NCBI GenBank assembly: GCA_013202335.1
Contig: JABMQR010000181.1
Span: 1 to 14,034 of the forward strand
Direction: 5' to 3'
Origin: Bacteroidota bacterium
Lineage (GTDB): Bacteria; Spirochaetota; Spirochaetia; JABMQR01
Length of the DNA stretch: 14,034 nucleotides
This document shows, piece after piece, positions 7,371 to 14,034 of the stretch. Within the stretch, counting starts at the first letter, position 1. Each line of letters opens with the position of its first letter. Both the position numbers and the translations under genes were made by a program. Below the pieces are notes generated by a model. That model was not told the origin of the DNA. It saw only the letters and a list, made by a program, of their open reading frames with translations, and did not search any database.

Positions 7371-7399
7371 TTGACTTTATAATATCAGCGTGTGATTAT
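7371..7399 (+). promoter_or_regulatory. Promoter of the catabolic operon
   Basis: TTGACT (7371-7376) and GATTAT (7394-7399) are separated by 17 bases, with an AT-rich stretch upstream. A start near 7406 leaves a leader of about 45 bases before the TTG start of the SDR gene. The regulator gene ends 138 bases before the -35, so this operon probably has its own promoter. Confidence 0.55.
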
Positions 7400-7413
7400 T
7401 TTTACAAACGCTG
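7386..7413. promoter_or_regulatory. Inverted repeat overlapping the -10: candidate operator
   Basis: Arms CAGCGTGTG (7386-7394) and CAAACGCTG (7405-7413) pair at eight of nine positions across a ten-base centre. The repeat covers the predicted -10 (7394-7399) and the expected transcription start. That is the classic place for a repressor site, and the adjacent DeoR-type protein is the obvious candidate. The right arm is followed by five Ts, so an early attenuator-like hairpin is the alternative. Confidence 0.55.
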
Positions 7414-7438
7414 TTTTTAATTATGATACAAGCAAATC

Positions 7439-7444
7439 AGGAGG
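7439..7444 (+). promoter_or_regulatory. Shine-Dalgarno deciding the TTG start of the SDR gene
   Basis: AGGAGG ends six bases before TTG at 7451. No in-frame ATG lies before the nucleotide-binding motif, so this site fixes the start. Confidence 0.7.
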
Positions 7445-7450
7445 CCTTTC

Positions 7451-8206
7451 TTGAAAGGGGATAGATTTAAAGGGAAAATTGCTATAATTACAGGTTCCGG
7501 AAAAGGTATGGGCAAACAAACAGCCCTTGACATGGCAGCCGAGGGAGCTGTTGTAATTGTAGCAGATATTGATCAAGTGGGTATGGATGAGACAAGGAAC
7601 GAAATAATTACCCTAAAGGGGCAATCAGAAAGTATTCTTTGCGATGTTTCAAAACGTACACAGGTTGATTTACTAATCAGCACGGTCAAAGAAAAATATG
7701 GTCGTATTGATATTCTGATCAATAATGCCGGGCTGCTGCTTCCAGGCACCATCGAAGAGACAACGGACAAAATAATCAATGATACTATCGACATCAACAT
7801 TAAAGGTATTTTATATGCTATCAGGGCTATCTCACCTATAATGAAAGAACAAAAATACGGCAGAATCATCAATGTGGCATCAATTACAGGAAAAAATGGT
7901 GATAATTCAACCGTTTTTGTGTATGGAGCCTCAAAAGGAGCAGTAATCAGTCTTACCCGTTCCGTTGCCCGTCAGCTGGGTCCATTTGGTGTTACCTGCA
8001 ATGCGATCGCACCTCATGCTGTCATGACTGCAATGATGCAGTACTGGCCTGATGCAAAAAAGAGGGCAATGGCAGAGAAAATTCCGGTTCGCCGCCTGGG
8101 AACAGAGCAGGATATGTCTTGGCTGATGTGTTTTTTAGCTTCAGATCAGGCCGGATTTATAAATGGAGAAACCGTCAATATTAACGGCGGTTATTACATG
8201 GATTAG
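7451..8206 (+). CDS. Classical SDR-family oxidoreductase (probable polyol/sugar dehydrogenase)
   Basis: A 251-residue short-chain dehydrogenase, the normal length of the classical type. It has the cofactor motif TGSGKGMG (Thr14-Gly21), Asp39 at the end of the second strand (VADID), which usually selects NAD over NADP, NNAG (91-94), and the catalytic set Ser144, Tyr158 and Lys162 in VYGASKG. The C-terminus ends INGETVNINGGYY as in the 3-oxoacyl-ACP-reductase/sorbitol-dehydrogenase group. The start is TTG, supported by the strong upstream AGGAGG. It is the first gene of the catabolic operon and its stop codon forms part of the ribosome site of the next gene. It probably interconverts a hydroxyl and a keto group of the locus substrate. 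The name fabG would be misleading in this context. Confidence 0.9.
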   Translation: MKGDRFKGKIAIITGSGKGMGKQTALDMAAEGAVVIVADIDQVGMDETRNEIITLKGQSESILCDVSKRTQVDLLISTVKEKYGRIDILINNAGLLLPGTIEETTDKIINDTIDINIKGILYAIRAISPIMKEQKYGRIINVASITGKNGDNSTVFVYGASKGAVISLTRSVARQLGPFGVTCNAIAPHAVMTAMMQYWPDAKKRAMAEKIPVRRLGTEQDMSWLMCFLASDQAGFINGETVNINGGYYMD

Positions 8207-8209
8207 GAG
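8205..8209 (+). promoter_or_regulatory. Shine-Dalgarno deciding the isomerase start
   Basis: AGGAG overlaps the SDR stop codon. It leaves no room for the ATG at 8210 but is six bases from the ATG at 8216, which I therefore take as the start. Confidence 0.55.
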
Positions 8210-8215
8210 ATGAAT

Positions 8216-9613
8216 ATGATAAACATGAGAAAACCAAAAATCGGATTATTAGGTATCATGCATGGACTTTATGATGAAAGTCAGCCGGAAATTACACAAG
8301 CACAAGAAAAATTTGCCGTAGAGATTGTTAAAAAATTAAAACCTGAAATTGATATTGATTTTCCCGGCGCCGCTAAAAGCCGGGATCAGATTGAAGCCAT
8401 AATTCGGGAATTTAATTATAAACAGTACGATGGAATTATAATTGTTATGCTTCTCTACAGTCCGGGATTCAGACTGGTAAGAGCGTTGGAAGAGAACAAC
8501 CTGCCTGTCTTAATGGCTAACATACAGCCGCTCCGCACAGTAACCTCTGACTGGAACTGGAGTAAACTAACAACCAACCAGGGAATCCATGGTGCCCAGG
8601 ATACAGCCAATATGCTCCTTCAGGCCGGTACCAATACGAGTGTTATTACCGAAGATTGGCAGAGTGATGCATTTGTCTCATATGTAAAAGATTGGTCTTT
8701 GGCTGCCTTGACCGCTGCAGAACTAAAAAAAATGCGGATCGCCGTATTTGGCCGAATGAAAGGTATGGGAGATATAGTTAGTGATGAGGGAAATTTTCAG
8801 AGGGTGATTGGTCCGGAAGTAAATCATGAAGGAATTGGACAGGTTTACCGTTGTTTTGAAGAAGTTTCTCAAAAAGAGATCGAAATCCAGATGGCTGAGG
8901 ACAGGAAAAACTTTCAGATTTCTCCTACCCTTCCGGTTGAAAACCACGCTTATGCAGCCAGGCTGCAGATTGCTTTTGAAAAATTCCTGCAGAAAGCCGG
9001 ATATAACGGTTTCAGTGTGAATTTTGATTCATTCAAAGAGGATGGGCGATTTAAACAAATTCAGATGCTTGCAGCATCCAACATGATGGCAAAGGGCTAT
9101 GGTTATGCTAATGAGGGTGATATCCATTCGTGCGCTCTCGTAGCAGCAGGGCACCTTTTAGCCGGAGAAGGTCATTTTACTGAAATGTATAGTTTGGATT
9201 TTGAACGAGACTCAGCCTTAATGAGTCATATGGGAGAGGGTAATTGGCGAGTCGCCAGAAAAGATCGCCCAATAAAACTTATTGACAGACCTCTGGAAAT
9301 TGGCGGGCTGGAAAATCCTCCTACGTTAGTCTTTTCAGCACAACCCGGACCGGCCAGCATGGTCTCGCTTGTTTCTATTGCTGAATATGGATACCAGTTA
9401 GTTATCTGCCCGGGAACAATTTTAGATACAGAAGAGTTACCATCCGTACCCATGCCGTATTTCCATTTTAAACCGGATTCCGGGATCAGAAACGCAATGG
9501 ACAACTGGCTTTTGCTTGGGGGAACTCACCATGAAGCACTTACACTGGGACCCTATAGTCGACGATGGGCTTTATGGGCTGATCTGTTGGATATTGAGAG
9601 AGCAGAGGTTTAA
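8216..9613 (+). CDS. L-arabinose/L-fucose isomerase family protein
   Basis: About 465 residues (467 if the ATG at 8210 is used). The Rossmann-like N-terminus begins KPKIGLLGIMHGLYD and the body follows the AraA/FucI fold. The expected metal and catalytic residues are present in family order: Glu300 in ANEGDIHS, Glu323 in FTEMYSLDFERD, His338 in LMSHMGEGNW and His438-His439 in GGTHHEAL. In E. coli AraA these are Glu306, Glu333, His350 and His450. It is therefore a likely active Mn-dependent aldose-ketose isomerase in the cytoplasm. It is about 35 residues shorter than E. coli AraA and belongs to a divergent branch often only called arabinose-isomerase-like, so arabinose is not a safe substrate call. 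It starts ten bases after the SDR and ends three bases before the next gene. Confidence 0.85.
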   Translation: MINMRKPKIGLLGIMHGLYDESQPEITQAQEKFAVEIVKKLKPEIDIDFPGAAKSRDQIEAIIREFNYKQYDGIIIVMLLYSPGFRLVRALEENNLPVLMANIQPLRTVTSDWNWSKLTTNQGIHGAQDTANMLLQAGTNTSVITEDWQSDAFVSYVKDWSLAALTAAELKKMRIAVFGRMKGMGDIVSDEGNFQRVIGPEVNHEGIGQVYRCFEEVSQKEIEIQMAEDRKNFQISPTLPVENHAYAARLQIAFEKFLQKAGYNGFSVNFDSFKEDGRFKQIQMLAASNMMAKGYGYANEGDIHSCALVAAGHLLAGEGHFTEMYSLDFERDSALMSHMGEGNWRVARKDRPIKLIDRPLEIGGLENPPTLVFSAQPGPASMVSLVSIAEYGYQLVICPGTILDTEELPSVPMPYFHFKPDSGIRNAMDNWLLLGGTHHEALTLGPYSRRWALWADLLDIERAEV

Positions 9614-9616
9614 CAG

Positions 9617-10678
9617 TTGAAAAAAAGTATGCTTGCCTTCGTGTATACCGGCAACAAAGAGTTTGCGCTTACATCTGTTCCGGTGCCTCAGGCTAATTCT
9701 GACAATGTTATTTGTAAGATAGAAGCCTGTTCCATCTGCGGGACTGATATGCGGACGTATTCCAAAGGAAGCAGTAAAATTGACACTCCCCGGATTATTG
9801 GGCACGAAATATTTGCCGAAATAATTCACATAGGCGATGCTGTGGAGCCCGCAGCAGCTCAATTTAATACAGGACAAAAAATAATTATTGCCCCGGCTAT
9901 CGGATGTGGACATTGTTATTCCTGCAGACGGGGATTTACAAACCTGTGTGAATCGCTTGCAACTATCGGATTTCAATATGATGGTGGATTTGCTGAATAT
10001 ATGGAAATTCCAATAGCTGCATTTAAAATGGGTAATGTGATTCCTGTATCTGAAAAACTCCGGGCTGAAGAGGTTGTTCTCTGTGAGCCTGTAGCCTGTA
10101 CCTTAAACGCACAAGAGCTTCTTAATATTCAGGCAGAAGATACAGTTACAATTTTTGGAGCTGGATTCATAGGTTGTATGCATGCAGAACTTGCAAGACT
10201 TAAAGGTGTGGAAAAGATCATCATGGTTGAGTTTTCAGGGTTCCGGGCCAGGCAGGCTATGAAAATGATTCCCGGAATAATTTTAATTCATCCGGATAAA
10301 GAGGATGTTGTCGCCGCCGTTAAAAGAAATACAAACTCCATAGGATCGGAAATAATTATCACGGCCTGTTCCGTGGGACAAACCCACACACAGGCTTTAG
10401 AGGCTGCAGCACCCCGTGGACGAATCAGCTTATTTGGAGGACTCCCGGAACCAGCCACTGGGTTTTTAAGCAGTAATTTGATTCATTATAAGGAACTGGG
10501 TGTTTTCGGAGTTCATGCCTCCACAGTGGAGCAAAATCGCCAAATCCTGAAATTAGTTGAACAGAAACAGTTAAACATGGAAAAATATATCAGTAAAATC
10601 TACCCGTTAGAAAAAATAGAAGAAGCATTTATTTCCCTTCAGCAGGAACCGCTTCTCAAAATAATTATTGAACCATAG
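9617..10678 (+). CDS. Zinc-dependent medium-chain alcohol/polyol dehydrogenase
   Basis: A 353-residue MDR-family dehydrogenase of the sorbitol/threonine dehydrogenase type. Catalytic zinc ligands are Cys41 in ICGTD and His63-Glu64 in IIGHE; the structural zinc loop is complete with Cys97, Cys100, Cys103 and Cys111. The cofactor fold TIFGAGFIG is followed by Glu in IIMVEFSG, which points to NAD. The usual His after CGTD is Arg46 here (CGTDMRT), seen in some sugar-acting members. The start is TTG, 3 bases after the isomerase stop, with AGAGG eight bases upstream; ATG at 9629 is the alternative. It probably oxidises a secondary hydroxyl of a polyol or sugar, or runs in reverse. The substrate is not identifiable. 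Confidence 0.9.
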   Translation: MKKSMLAFVYTGNKEFALTSVPVPQANSDNVICKIEACSICGTDMRTYSKGSSKIDTPRIIGHEIFAEIIHIGDAVEPAAAQFNTGQKIIIAPAIGCGHCYSCRRGFTNLCESLATIGFQYDGGFAEYMEIPIAAFKMGNVIPVSEKLRAEEVVLCEPVACTLNAQELLNIQAEDTVTIFGAGFIGCMHAELARLKGVEKIIMVEFSGFRARQAMKMIPGIILIHPDKEDVVAAVKRNTNSIGSEIIITACSVGQTHTQALEAAAPRGRISLFGGLPEPATGFLSSNLIHYKELGVFGVHASTVEQNRQILKLVEQKQLNMEKYISKIYPLEKIEEAFISLQQEPLLKIIIEP

Positions 10679-10687
10679 GCAGGCAAA

Positions 10688-12187
10688 ATGGAAAAAAAAT
10701 ATGTAATGGCTATTGATCAGGGTACCACCGGCACCAGAGTGATCCTATTTAACAGAGATGGAACAATACAAACCAGCAGGTACCTGGAGATAAAACAGAT
10801 TTATCCCCATCCAGGCTGGGTTGAACATGACCCTATGGAATATTTGTCGACTGTTCGAAACTGCTCCGAACAGCTGTTTAATGAAGAGGGCATAGATTCC
10901 GGAGAGATTGCATCCATTGGAATTACAAACCAAAGAGAAACTACAATTCTTTGGGAAAAGAGGACTGGAAACCCAATATACAATGCTATTGTCTGGCAGT
11001 GCCGCCGGTCCGCTAAAATATGCGATCAGCTTAAAGATTTTGGATATGAGCCGCTGATAAAAAAGAAAACCGGTCTGGTAATTGATGCCTATTTTTCCAG
11101 CACTAAGATAATGTGGTTAATGGAAAATATTCCTGGTTTGAAAGAAAGAATGGAAAGCGGCGAAATCCTGATGGGAAATATTGACTCCTGGCTTATCTGG
11201 AATTTATCCGGAGGAAAATATCATGTAACCGATTTTTCCAATGCCTCCCGTACAATGCTCTTCAATATTTATTCAAAAGAGTGGGATGATGAGCTCCTAA
11301 AAATAACAGGTATTCCCAAAAATATTTTACCTGAAGTAAAACCCTCTTCAGGAGTGCTTGCTGTTACCGAAAAAAATCATTTCTTCAAGCATGCTATCCC
11401 CATTGCCGGCGTTGCCGGAGACCAGCATGCAGCCACCTTTGGCCAGGGTTGTTTTAAAGCAGGAATGGTCAAGAATACCTATGGTACTGCTCTGGCTCTC
11501 TTTATGAATACCGGGACGGAACCGATAGTTTCCAAACACGGATTAACTACAAATCTCGGTTGGCATATAGATAATACATCCGAGTATGCTCTTGAAGGGG
11601 TGGTCTTTATTGGCGGTGCAGCCATCCAGTGGCTGCGGGATGGTTTGAGAGTTATTAAAAAATCAGCCGAAGTAGATCTGCTTGCAGAGAGGGTTGATAA
11701 TACCGGAGGAGTCTATTTTGTACCAGCTTTTACCGGGTTATGTGCACCTTACTGGGATATGTATGCCAGAGGATTAATGATCGGAATGACTGGAGGCACA
11801 TCACTGGAACATATTGCACGCGCCGCTCTTGAATCTATGGCATATCAGACAAGGGATGTGTTAGATGCAATGGTAAAGGATTTCGGGCAGGATTGCAGTT
11901 CGCTTCGGGTTGACGGTGGAGCAGCTAAAAGTGATTTCCTTATGCAGTTTCAGGCTGATGTTTTAGGAATTGTTGTGGAAAGACCCAAAGTTACCGAGAT
12001 GGCGGCTCGGGGAGCAGCATACCTGGCCGGTTTAGGAACTGGTTTCTGGAAAAGTAAAGAAGAGATTGGAACCCATTGGAAATTGGACAGAGCTTTTGAA
12101 CCCTCAATATCGGAGGATCAGAGAGAGAGCTTGTATAGCGGCTGGCAAAAAGCAGTACAAAGAAGTTTAAACTGGGCAGAAAAATAA
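10688..12187 (+). CDS. Glycerol-kinase-like FGGY carbohydrate kinase with altered substrate pocket
   Basis: A 499-residue FGGY kinase that aligns with glycerol kinase over its whole length and in E. coli GlpK numbering. DQGTTGTR (phosphate loop), Arg83-Glu84 in NQRETT, Trp103 in VWQ, Tyr135, Asp245 in AGDQ and the ADP-site DGGAAKSDFLMQFQAD are all present, so it should be an active ATP-dependent kinase. Position 270, a Phe that packs against glycerol in E. coli GlpK, is Ala in KNTYGTALALFMNTG, and neighbouring 268-269 also differ. DPYARG is DMYARG and LTRGT is MTGGT. This opens the pocket and suggests a larger polyol or ketose as substrate. It lies nine bases after the Zn-dehydrogenase, behind AGGCAGG. 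A plain glycerol kinase remains possible; no glpF or glpD accompanies it here. Confidence 0.88.
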   Translation: MEKKYVMAIDQGTTGTRVILFNRDGTIQTSRYLEIKQIYPHPGWVEHDPMEYLSTVRNCSEQLFNEEGIDSGEIASIGITNQRETTILWEKRTGNPIYNAIVWQCRRSAKICDQLKDFGYEPLIKKKTGLVIDAYFSSTKIMWLMENIPGLKERMESGEILMGNIDSWLIWNLSGGKYHVTDFSNASRTMLFNIYSKEWDDELLKITGIPKNILPEVKPSSGVLAVTEKNHFFKHAIPIAGVAGDQHAATFGQGCFKAGMVKNTYGTALALFMNTGTEPIVSKHGLTTNLGWHIDNTSEYALEGVVFIGGAAIQWLRDGLRVIKKSAEVDLLAERVDNTGGVYFVPAFTGLCAPYWDMYARGLMIGMTGGTSLEHIARAALESMAYQTRDVLDAMVKDFGQDCSSLRVDGGAAKSDFLMQFQADVLGIVVERPKVTEMAARGAAYLAGLGTGFWKSKEEIGTHWKLDRAFEPSISEDQRESLYSGWQKAVQRSLNWAEK

Positions 12188-12209
12188 CTTGCATACAGAA
12201 AGATGCAAG
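12188..12209 (+). repeat. Intercistronic stem-loop between kinase and metal-dependent dehydrogenase
   Basis: CTTGCAT (12188-12194) pairs perfectly with ATGCAAG (12203-12209) around an eight-base loop and starts right after the kinase stop codon. No T-run follows, so it is not a terminator. It may mark an RNA processing point or stabilise the upstream message. The gene behind it has a strong AAAGGAG at 12224-12230. Confidence 0.4.
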
Positions 12210-12237
12210 AATATAAAAACTCGAAAGGAGATTCCTT

Positions 12238-13401
12238 ATGGTAAATTTTGAATTCTTATGCCCAACATTGATTCATTTTGGAAAAGGAACCGAGGCAAAA
12301 GCCGGCGAGTTAACAAAACAGTACAGCAATAAAGTACTACTCCACTATGGCGGATCAAGTATTAAGAAATTTGGAATTTACGACAAAGTTGTTACATCCT
12401 TGCGTAAGGCCGGGGTTGAGTTTGTTGAATTAGGCGGTGTTGTTCCCAATCCCCGATTAAGCCTTGTACGTGAAGGTATCAAAATATGTCGTGAACAAGA
12501 CATTAACTTTATATTAGTTATAGGTGGAGGAAGCGTCATAGATTCGGCAAAGTCTATTTCAATAGGGGTTCCCTACAAGGGAGATGTATGGGACTTTTAT
12601 ACAGATAAAGCCACTGTTAAAGAGGCGATTGGAATTGGTGTTGTATTAACTATTCCCGGAGCAGGAAGTGAAGCCAGCGACGGTTCTGTTATAACCAATG
12701 AAGAGATATCTTATAAACGCTCAGCAAACTCATTTTTCAATATTCCTAAATTCGCAATTATGAATCCGGAATTTACCGTTACTGTCCCCAGATTTCTCAC
12801 AGCCTGCGGGTCTGCCGATATAATGGCCCATGTATTTGAACGATATTTTACACAAGTACAACATGTTGATTTTACCGACAGATTATGTGAAGCAGTAATG
12901 AAAACAATCATTGTAAACCTTCCAATTGTCCTTAGAGAACCAGATAATTACGATGCACGTGCTGAAATTATGTGGGCCAATACAGTTGCACACAATGAAC
13001 TGCTTACGACAGGACGAATTGGTGATTGGGGATCACACATGATTGAACATGAAGTGAGCGCAATTTATGATGTTGCCCATGGTGCCGGATTAACAGTCGT
13101 ATTTCCCGCATGGATGAAATATGTCTATAAACACGATATCAATAGGTTTGTACAATTTGCCGTTCGTGTATGGAATGTTGATTTGTCCTTTGGTTCTCTG
13201 GATACGATTGCACAAGAGGGGATTCGAAGGTTGGAGAATTTCTTCAAAGAATGTGAACTCCCTATCAGGTTGGAAGAGATGGATGTATCTGACAAAAATT
13301 TAGCAATAATGGCAAAAAAAGCTGTCGAGTTTGGAGAGATCGGGAATTTCGTCAAATTAGGTGAATCTGATGTGCTTAATATCCTAAAGCTGGCATTATA
13401 G
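12238..13401 (+). CDS. Metal-dependent (group III) alcohol dehydrogenase, YqhD/BdhA type
   Basis: A 387-residue iron-containing-type alcohol dehydrogenase with numbering nearly identical to E. coli YqhD. Metal ligands are Asp194 and His198 in SADIMAH, His267 in WGSHMIEH and His281 in VAHGAG. The nucleotide site has Gly38-Gly39-Ser40, which contacts the 2'-phosphate of NADPH in the family, and VIGGGSVIDSAKSI. It is thus a probable NADPH-dependent aldehyde reductase. ATG 12238 follows AAAGGAG by seven bases. Fifty bases with a hairpin separate it from the kinase; it ends the operon. In the pathway it may reduce a short aldehyde such as glycolaldehyde or lactaldehyde, or a sugar-derived aldehyde, giving a redox outlet. 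That is inference: family members are promiscuous. Confidence 0.92.
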   Translation: MVNFEFLCPTLIHFGKGTEAKAGELTKQYSNKVLLHYGGSSIKKFGIYDKVVTSLRKAGVEFVELGGVVPNPRLSLVREGIKICREQDINFILVIGGGSVIDSAKSISIGVPYKGDVWDFYTDKATVKEAIGIGVVLTIPGAGSEASDGSVITNEEISYKRSANSFFNIPKFAIMNPEFTVTVPRFLTACGSADIMAHVFERYFTQVQHVDFTDRLCEAVMKTIIVNLPIVLREPDNYDARAEIMWANTVAHNELLTTGRIGDWGSHMIEHEVSAIYDVAHGAGLTVVFPAWMKYVYKHDINRFVQFAVRVWNVDLSFGSLDTIAQEGIRRLENFFKECELPIRLEEMDVSDKNLAIMAKKAVEFGEIGNFVKLGESDVLNILKLAL

Positions 13402-13495
13402 CCTTCATACAGAATGCTGTACTAAAACACCACGCTTCGTGCCACTAGTAATTTGTTACATATGGGACCTATTACTCATACTATTATTACCGACC

Positions 13496-13942
13496 CTATA
13501 CATCCTCTGCCGCAGCTTCCATGAGGAGAAAGAAAGCTTGTGCTTCCGGGGCAATTCCTTGATGGTCAAAGGTTGGTGCTCCGCTGACATCCCGCACTAC
13601 TCCTAATTCATCAACTTTTTTATGCACCGCATACCGCATCTTATTTGCTGGTTCAAGATATGAATTATCCAGCCATCCTGCTTTCACTCCCCTAAAAATG
13701 GCATAAGCAATCGCCTGGGCGGGATTGGTATCAATAAAAGTATTCGGATCATCAAGAACATAATGAAATAATCCATCATCTCTCATATGCTTCAAACAGC
13801 CATCAATTGCTTCCCTCACATATCCTTCAAACCTTATTCTGGTTTCGGACATTGATTCAGGCAGTGCTTTAATAACCCGGGTAATTCCTGTAATTGCCCA
13901 ACCATTTCCAACACCCCAGAAAGCCTTACTCTCAAAATCCAC
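13496..13942 (-). pseudogene. C-terminal fragment of a GH88/GH105-like six-hairpin glycosidase
   Basis: Minus-strand frame of 148 codons resembling the C-terminal part of unsaturated-glycuronyl-hydrolase-like (alpha/alpha)6 barrel enzymes: DFESKAFWGVGNGWAITGI, DGCLKHMRDDGLFHYVLDD, TNPAQAIAYAIFRG and the end HQGIAPEAQAFFLLMEAAA. Family members are about 340-380 residues, so more than half is missing, including the region that carries the catalytic Asp of GH105 (Asp143 in YteR). Directly upstream in the same frame is a TAA (13949-13951), and the sequence beyond does not look like this family. The GTG at 13940-13942 has no ribosome site. I read it as a remnant left by a deletion, insertion or frameshift. 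It converges on the catabolic operon and may belong to an older glycan-use neighbourhood. Confidence 0.7.
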
Positions 13943-13948
13943 CCGTCT

Positions 13949-14034
13949 TTAGGACTTGAAAACGGGATTTGTAGATAAAATCTGCATCTGAAGTACTGAA
14001 TCAAATATTTTGAAACGTAATAGATTAAAAAAAA
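13949..14034 (-). other. Possible C-terminal end of another frame entering from outside the window
   Basis: From the window edge down to TAA at 13949-13951 the minus strand is open for 27 codons and includes DSVLQMQILSTNPVFKS. It shares the frame of the glycosidase fragment but does not resemble that family. It could be the tail of a different gene, for example of an inserted element, or an unrelated chance frame. Too short to decide. Confidence 0.2.

Noticed and set aside
7378..7383. Perfect TATAAT as a -10 box
   Set aside because: No acceptable -35 lies 16-18 bases upstream (ATATAA at the expected place). The TTGACT-17-GATTAT pair explains the region better.
9572..9976. Minus-strand open frame of 134 codons
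   Set aside because: Fully antisense to the isomerase end and the Zn-dehydrogenase start, both of which have intact conserved residues.
10688..12187. Naming the kinase glpK
   Set aside because: The family match is strong, but Ala270 and the gene context argue against glycerol as the proven substrate, so no symbol is given.
13408..13441. Small hairpins TACAG/CTGTA and CACG/CGTG after the last dehydrogenase, as a terminator
   Set aside because: Stems are only four to five bases and no T-run follows, so a terminator cannot be supported.
1..14034. CRISPR array, tRNA, rRNA or a complete insertion sequence
   Set aside because: I saw no regularly spaced repeats, no cloverleaf-like segment and no transposase motifs on either strand.

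Overview
The window is A+T-rich bacterial DNA and holds one sugar or polyol utilisation locus, built as two divergent operons around a DeoR-family regulator. The organism cannot be named from the sequence. The periplasmic binding protein has a plain Sec signal peptide with no lipobox cysteine, which suggests a diderm. The overall style (AT-rich, several TTG/GTG starts, sugar ABC locus with a DUF4432 and a cupin isomerase) would suit a spirochaete or similar anaerobic heterotroph, but that is a weak inference.

Left half (minus strand, read from about 6050 down to 1): a ribose-type ABC importer made of a periplasmic binding protein (4929-5987), a double-domain ATPase (3115-4698) and a permease (2033-3118). 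It is followed by a DUF4432 aldose-epimerase-like protein (914-2008, apparently started by CTG) and a class I mannose-6-phosphate-isomerase-like cupin cut by the window start (1-872). A near-consensus promoter lies at 6053-6081. Two tandem stem-loops (4827-4910) separate the binding-protein gene from the rest and probably set its higher expression.

Centre: the gene-free interval 5988-6425 carries the divergent promoters. A DeoR-type repressor (6447-7232) reads rightward. The 7233-7450 interval carries a second promoter whose -10 lies inside a 9-bp-arm inverted repeat, a good candidate operator.

Right half (plus strand, 7451-13401): a tight catabolic operon of a classical SDR dehydrogenase, an L-arabinose/fucose-isomerase-like protein, a Zn-dependent medium-chain dehydrogenase, a glycerol-kinase-like FGGY kinase and a YqhD/BdhA-type metal-dependent alcohol dehydrogenase. 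The likely logic is import, anomer or aldose-ketose interconversion, oxidation or reduction of a polyol/ketose, and phosphorylation. No aldolase is present, and the kinase carries Phe270 to Ala (E. coli GlpK numbering) in the glycerol pocket, so the true substrate is probably not glycerol and the pathway is not one I recognise.

Right edge (minus strand, 13496-13942): the C-terminal part of a GH88/GH105-like six-hairpin glycosidase, cut off from its N-terminus by a stop codon and unrelated-looking upstream sequence; it looks like a gene remnant.
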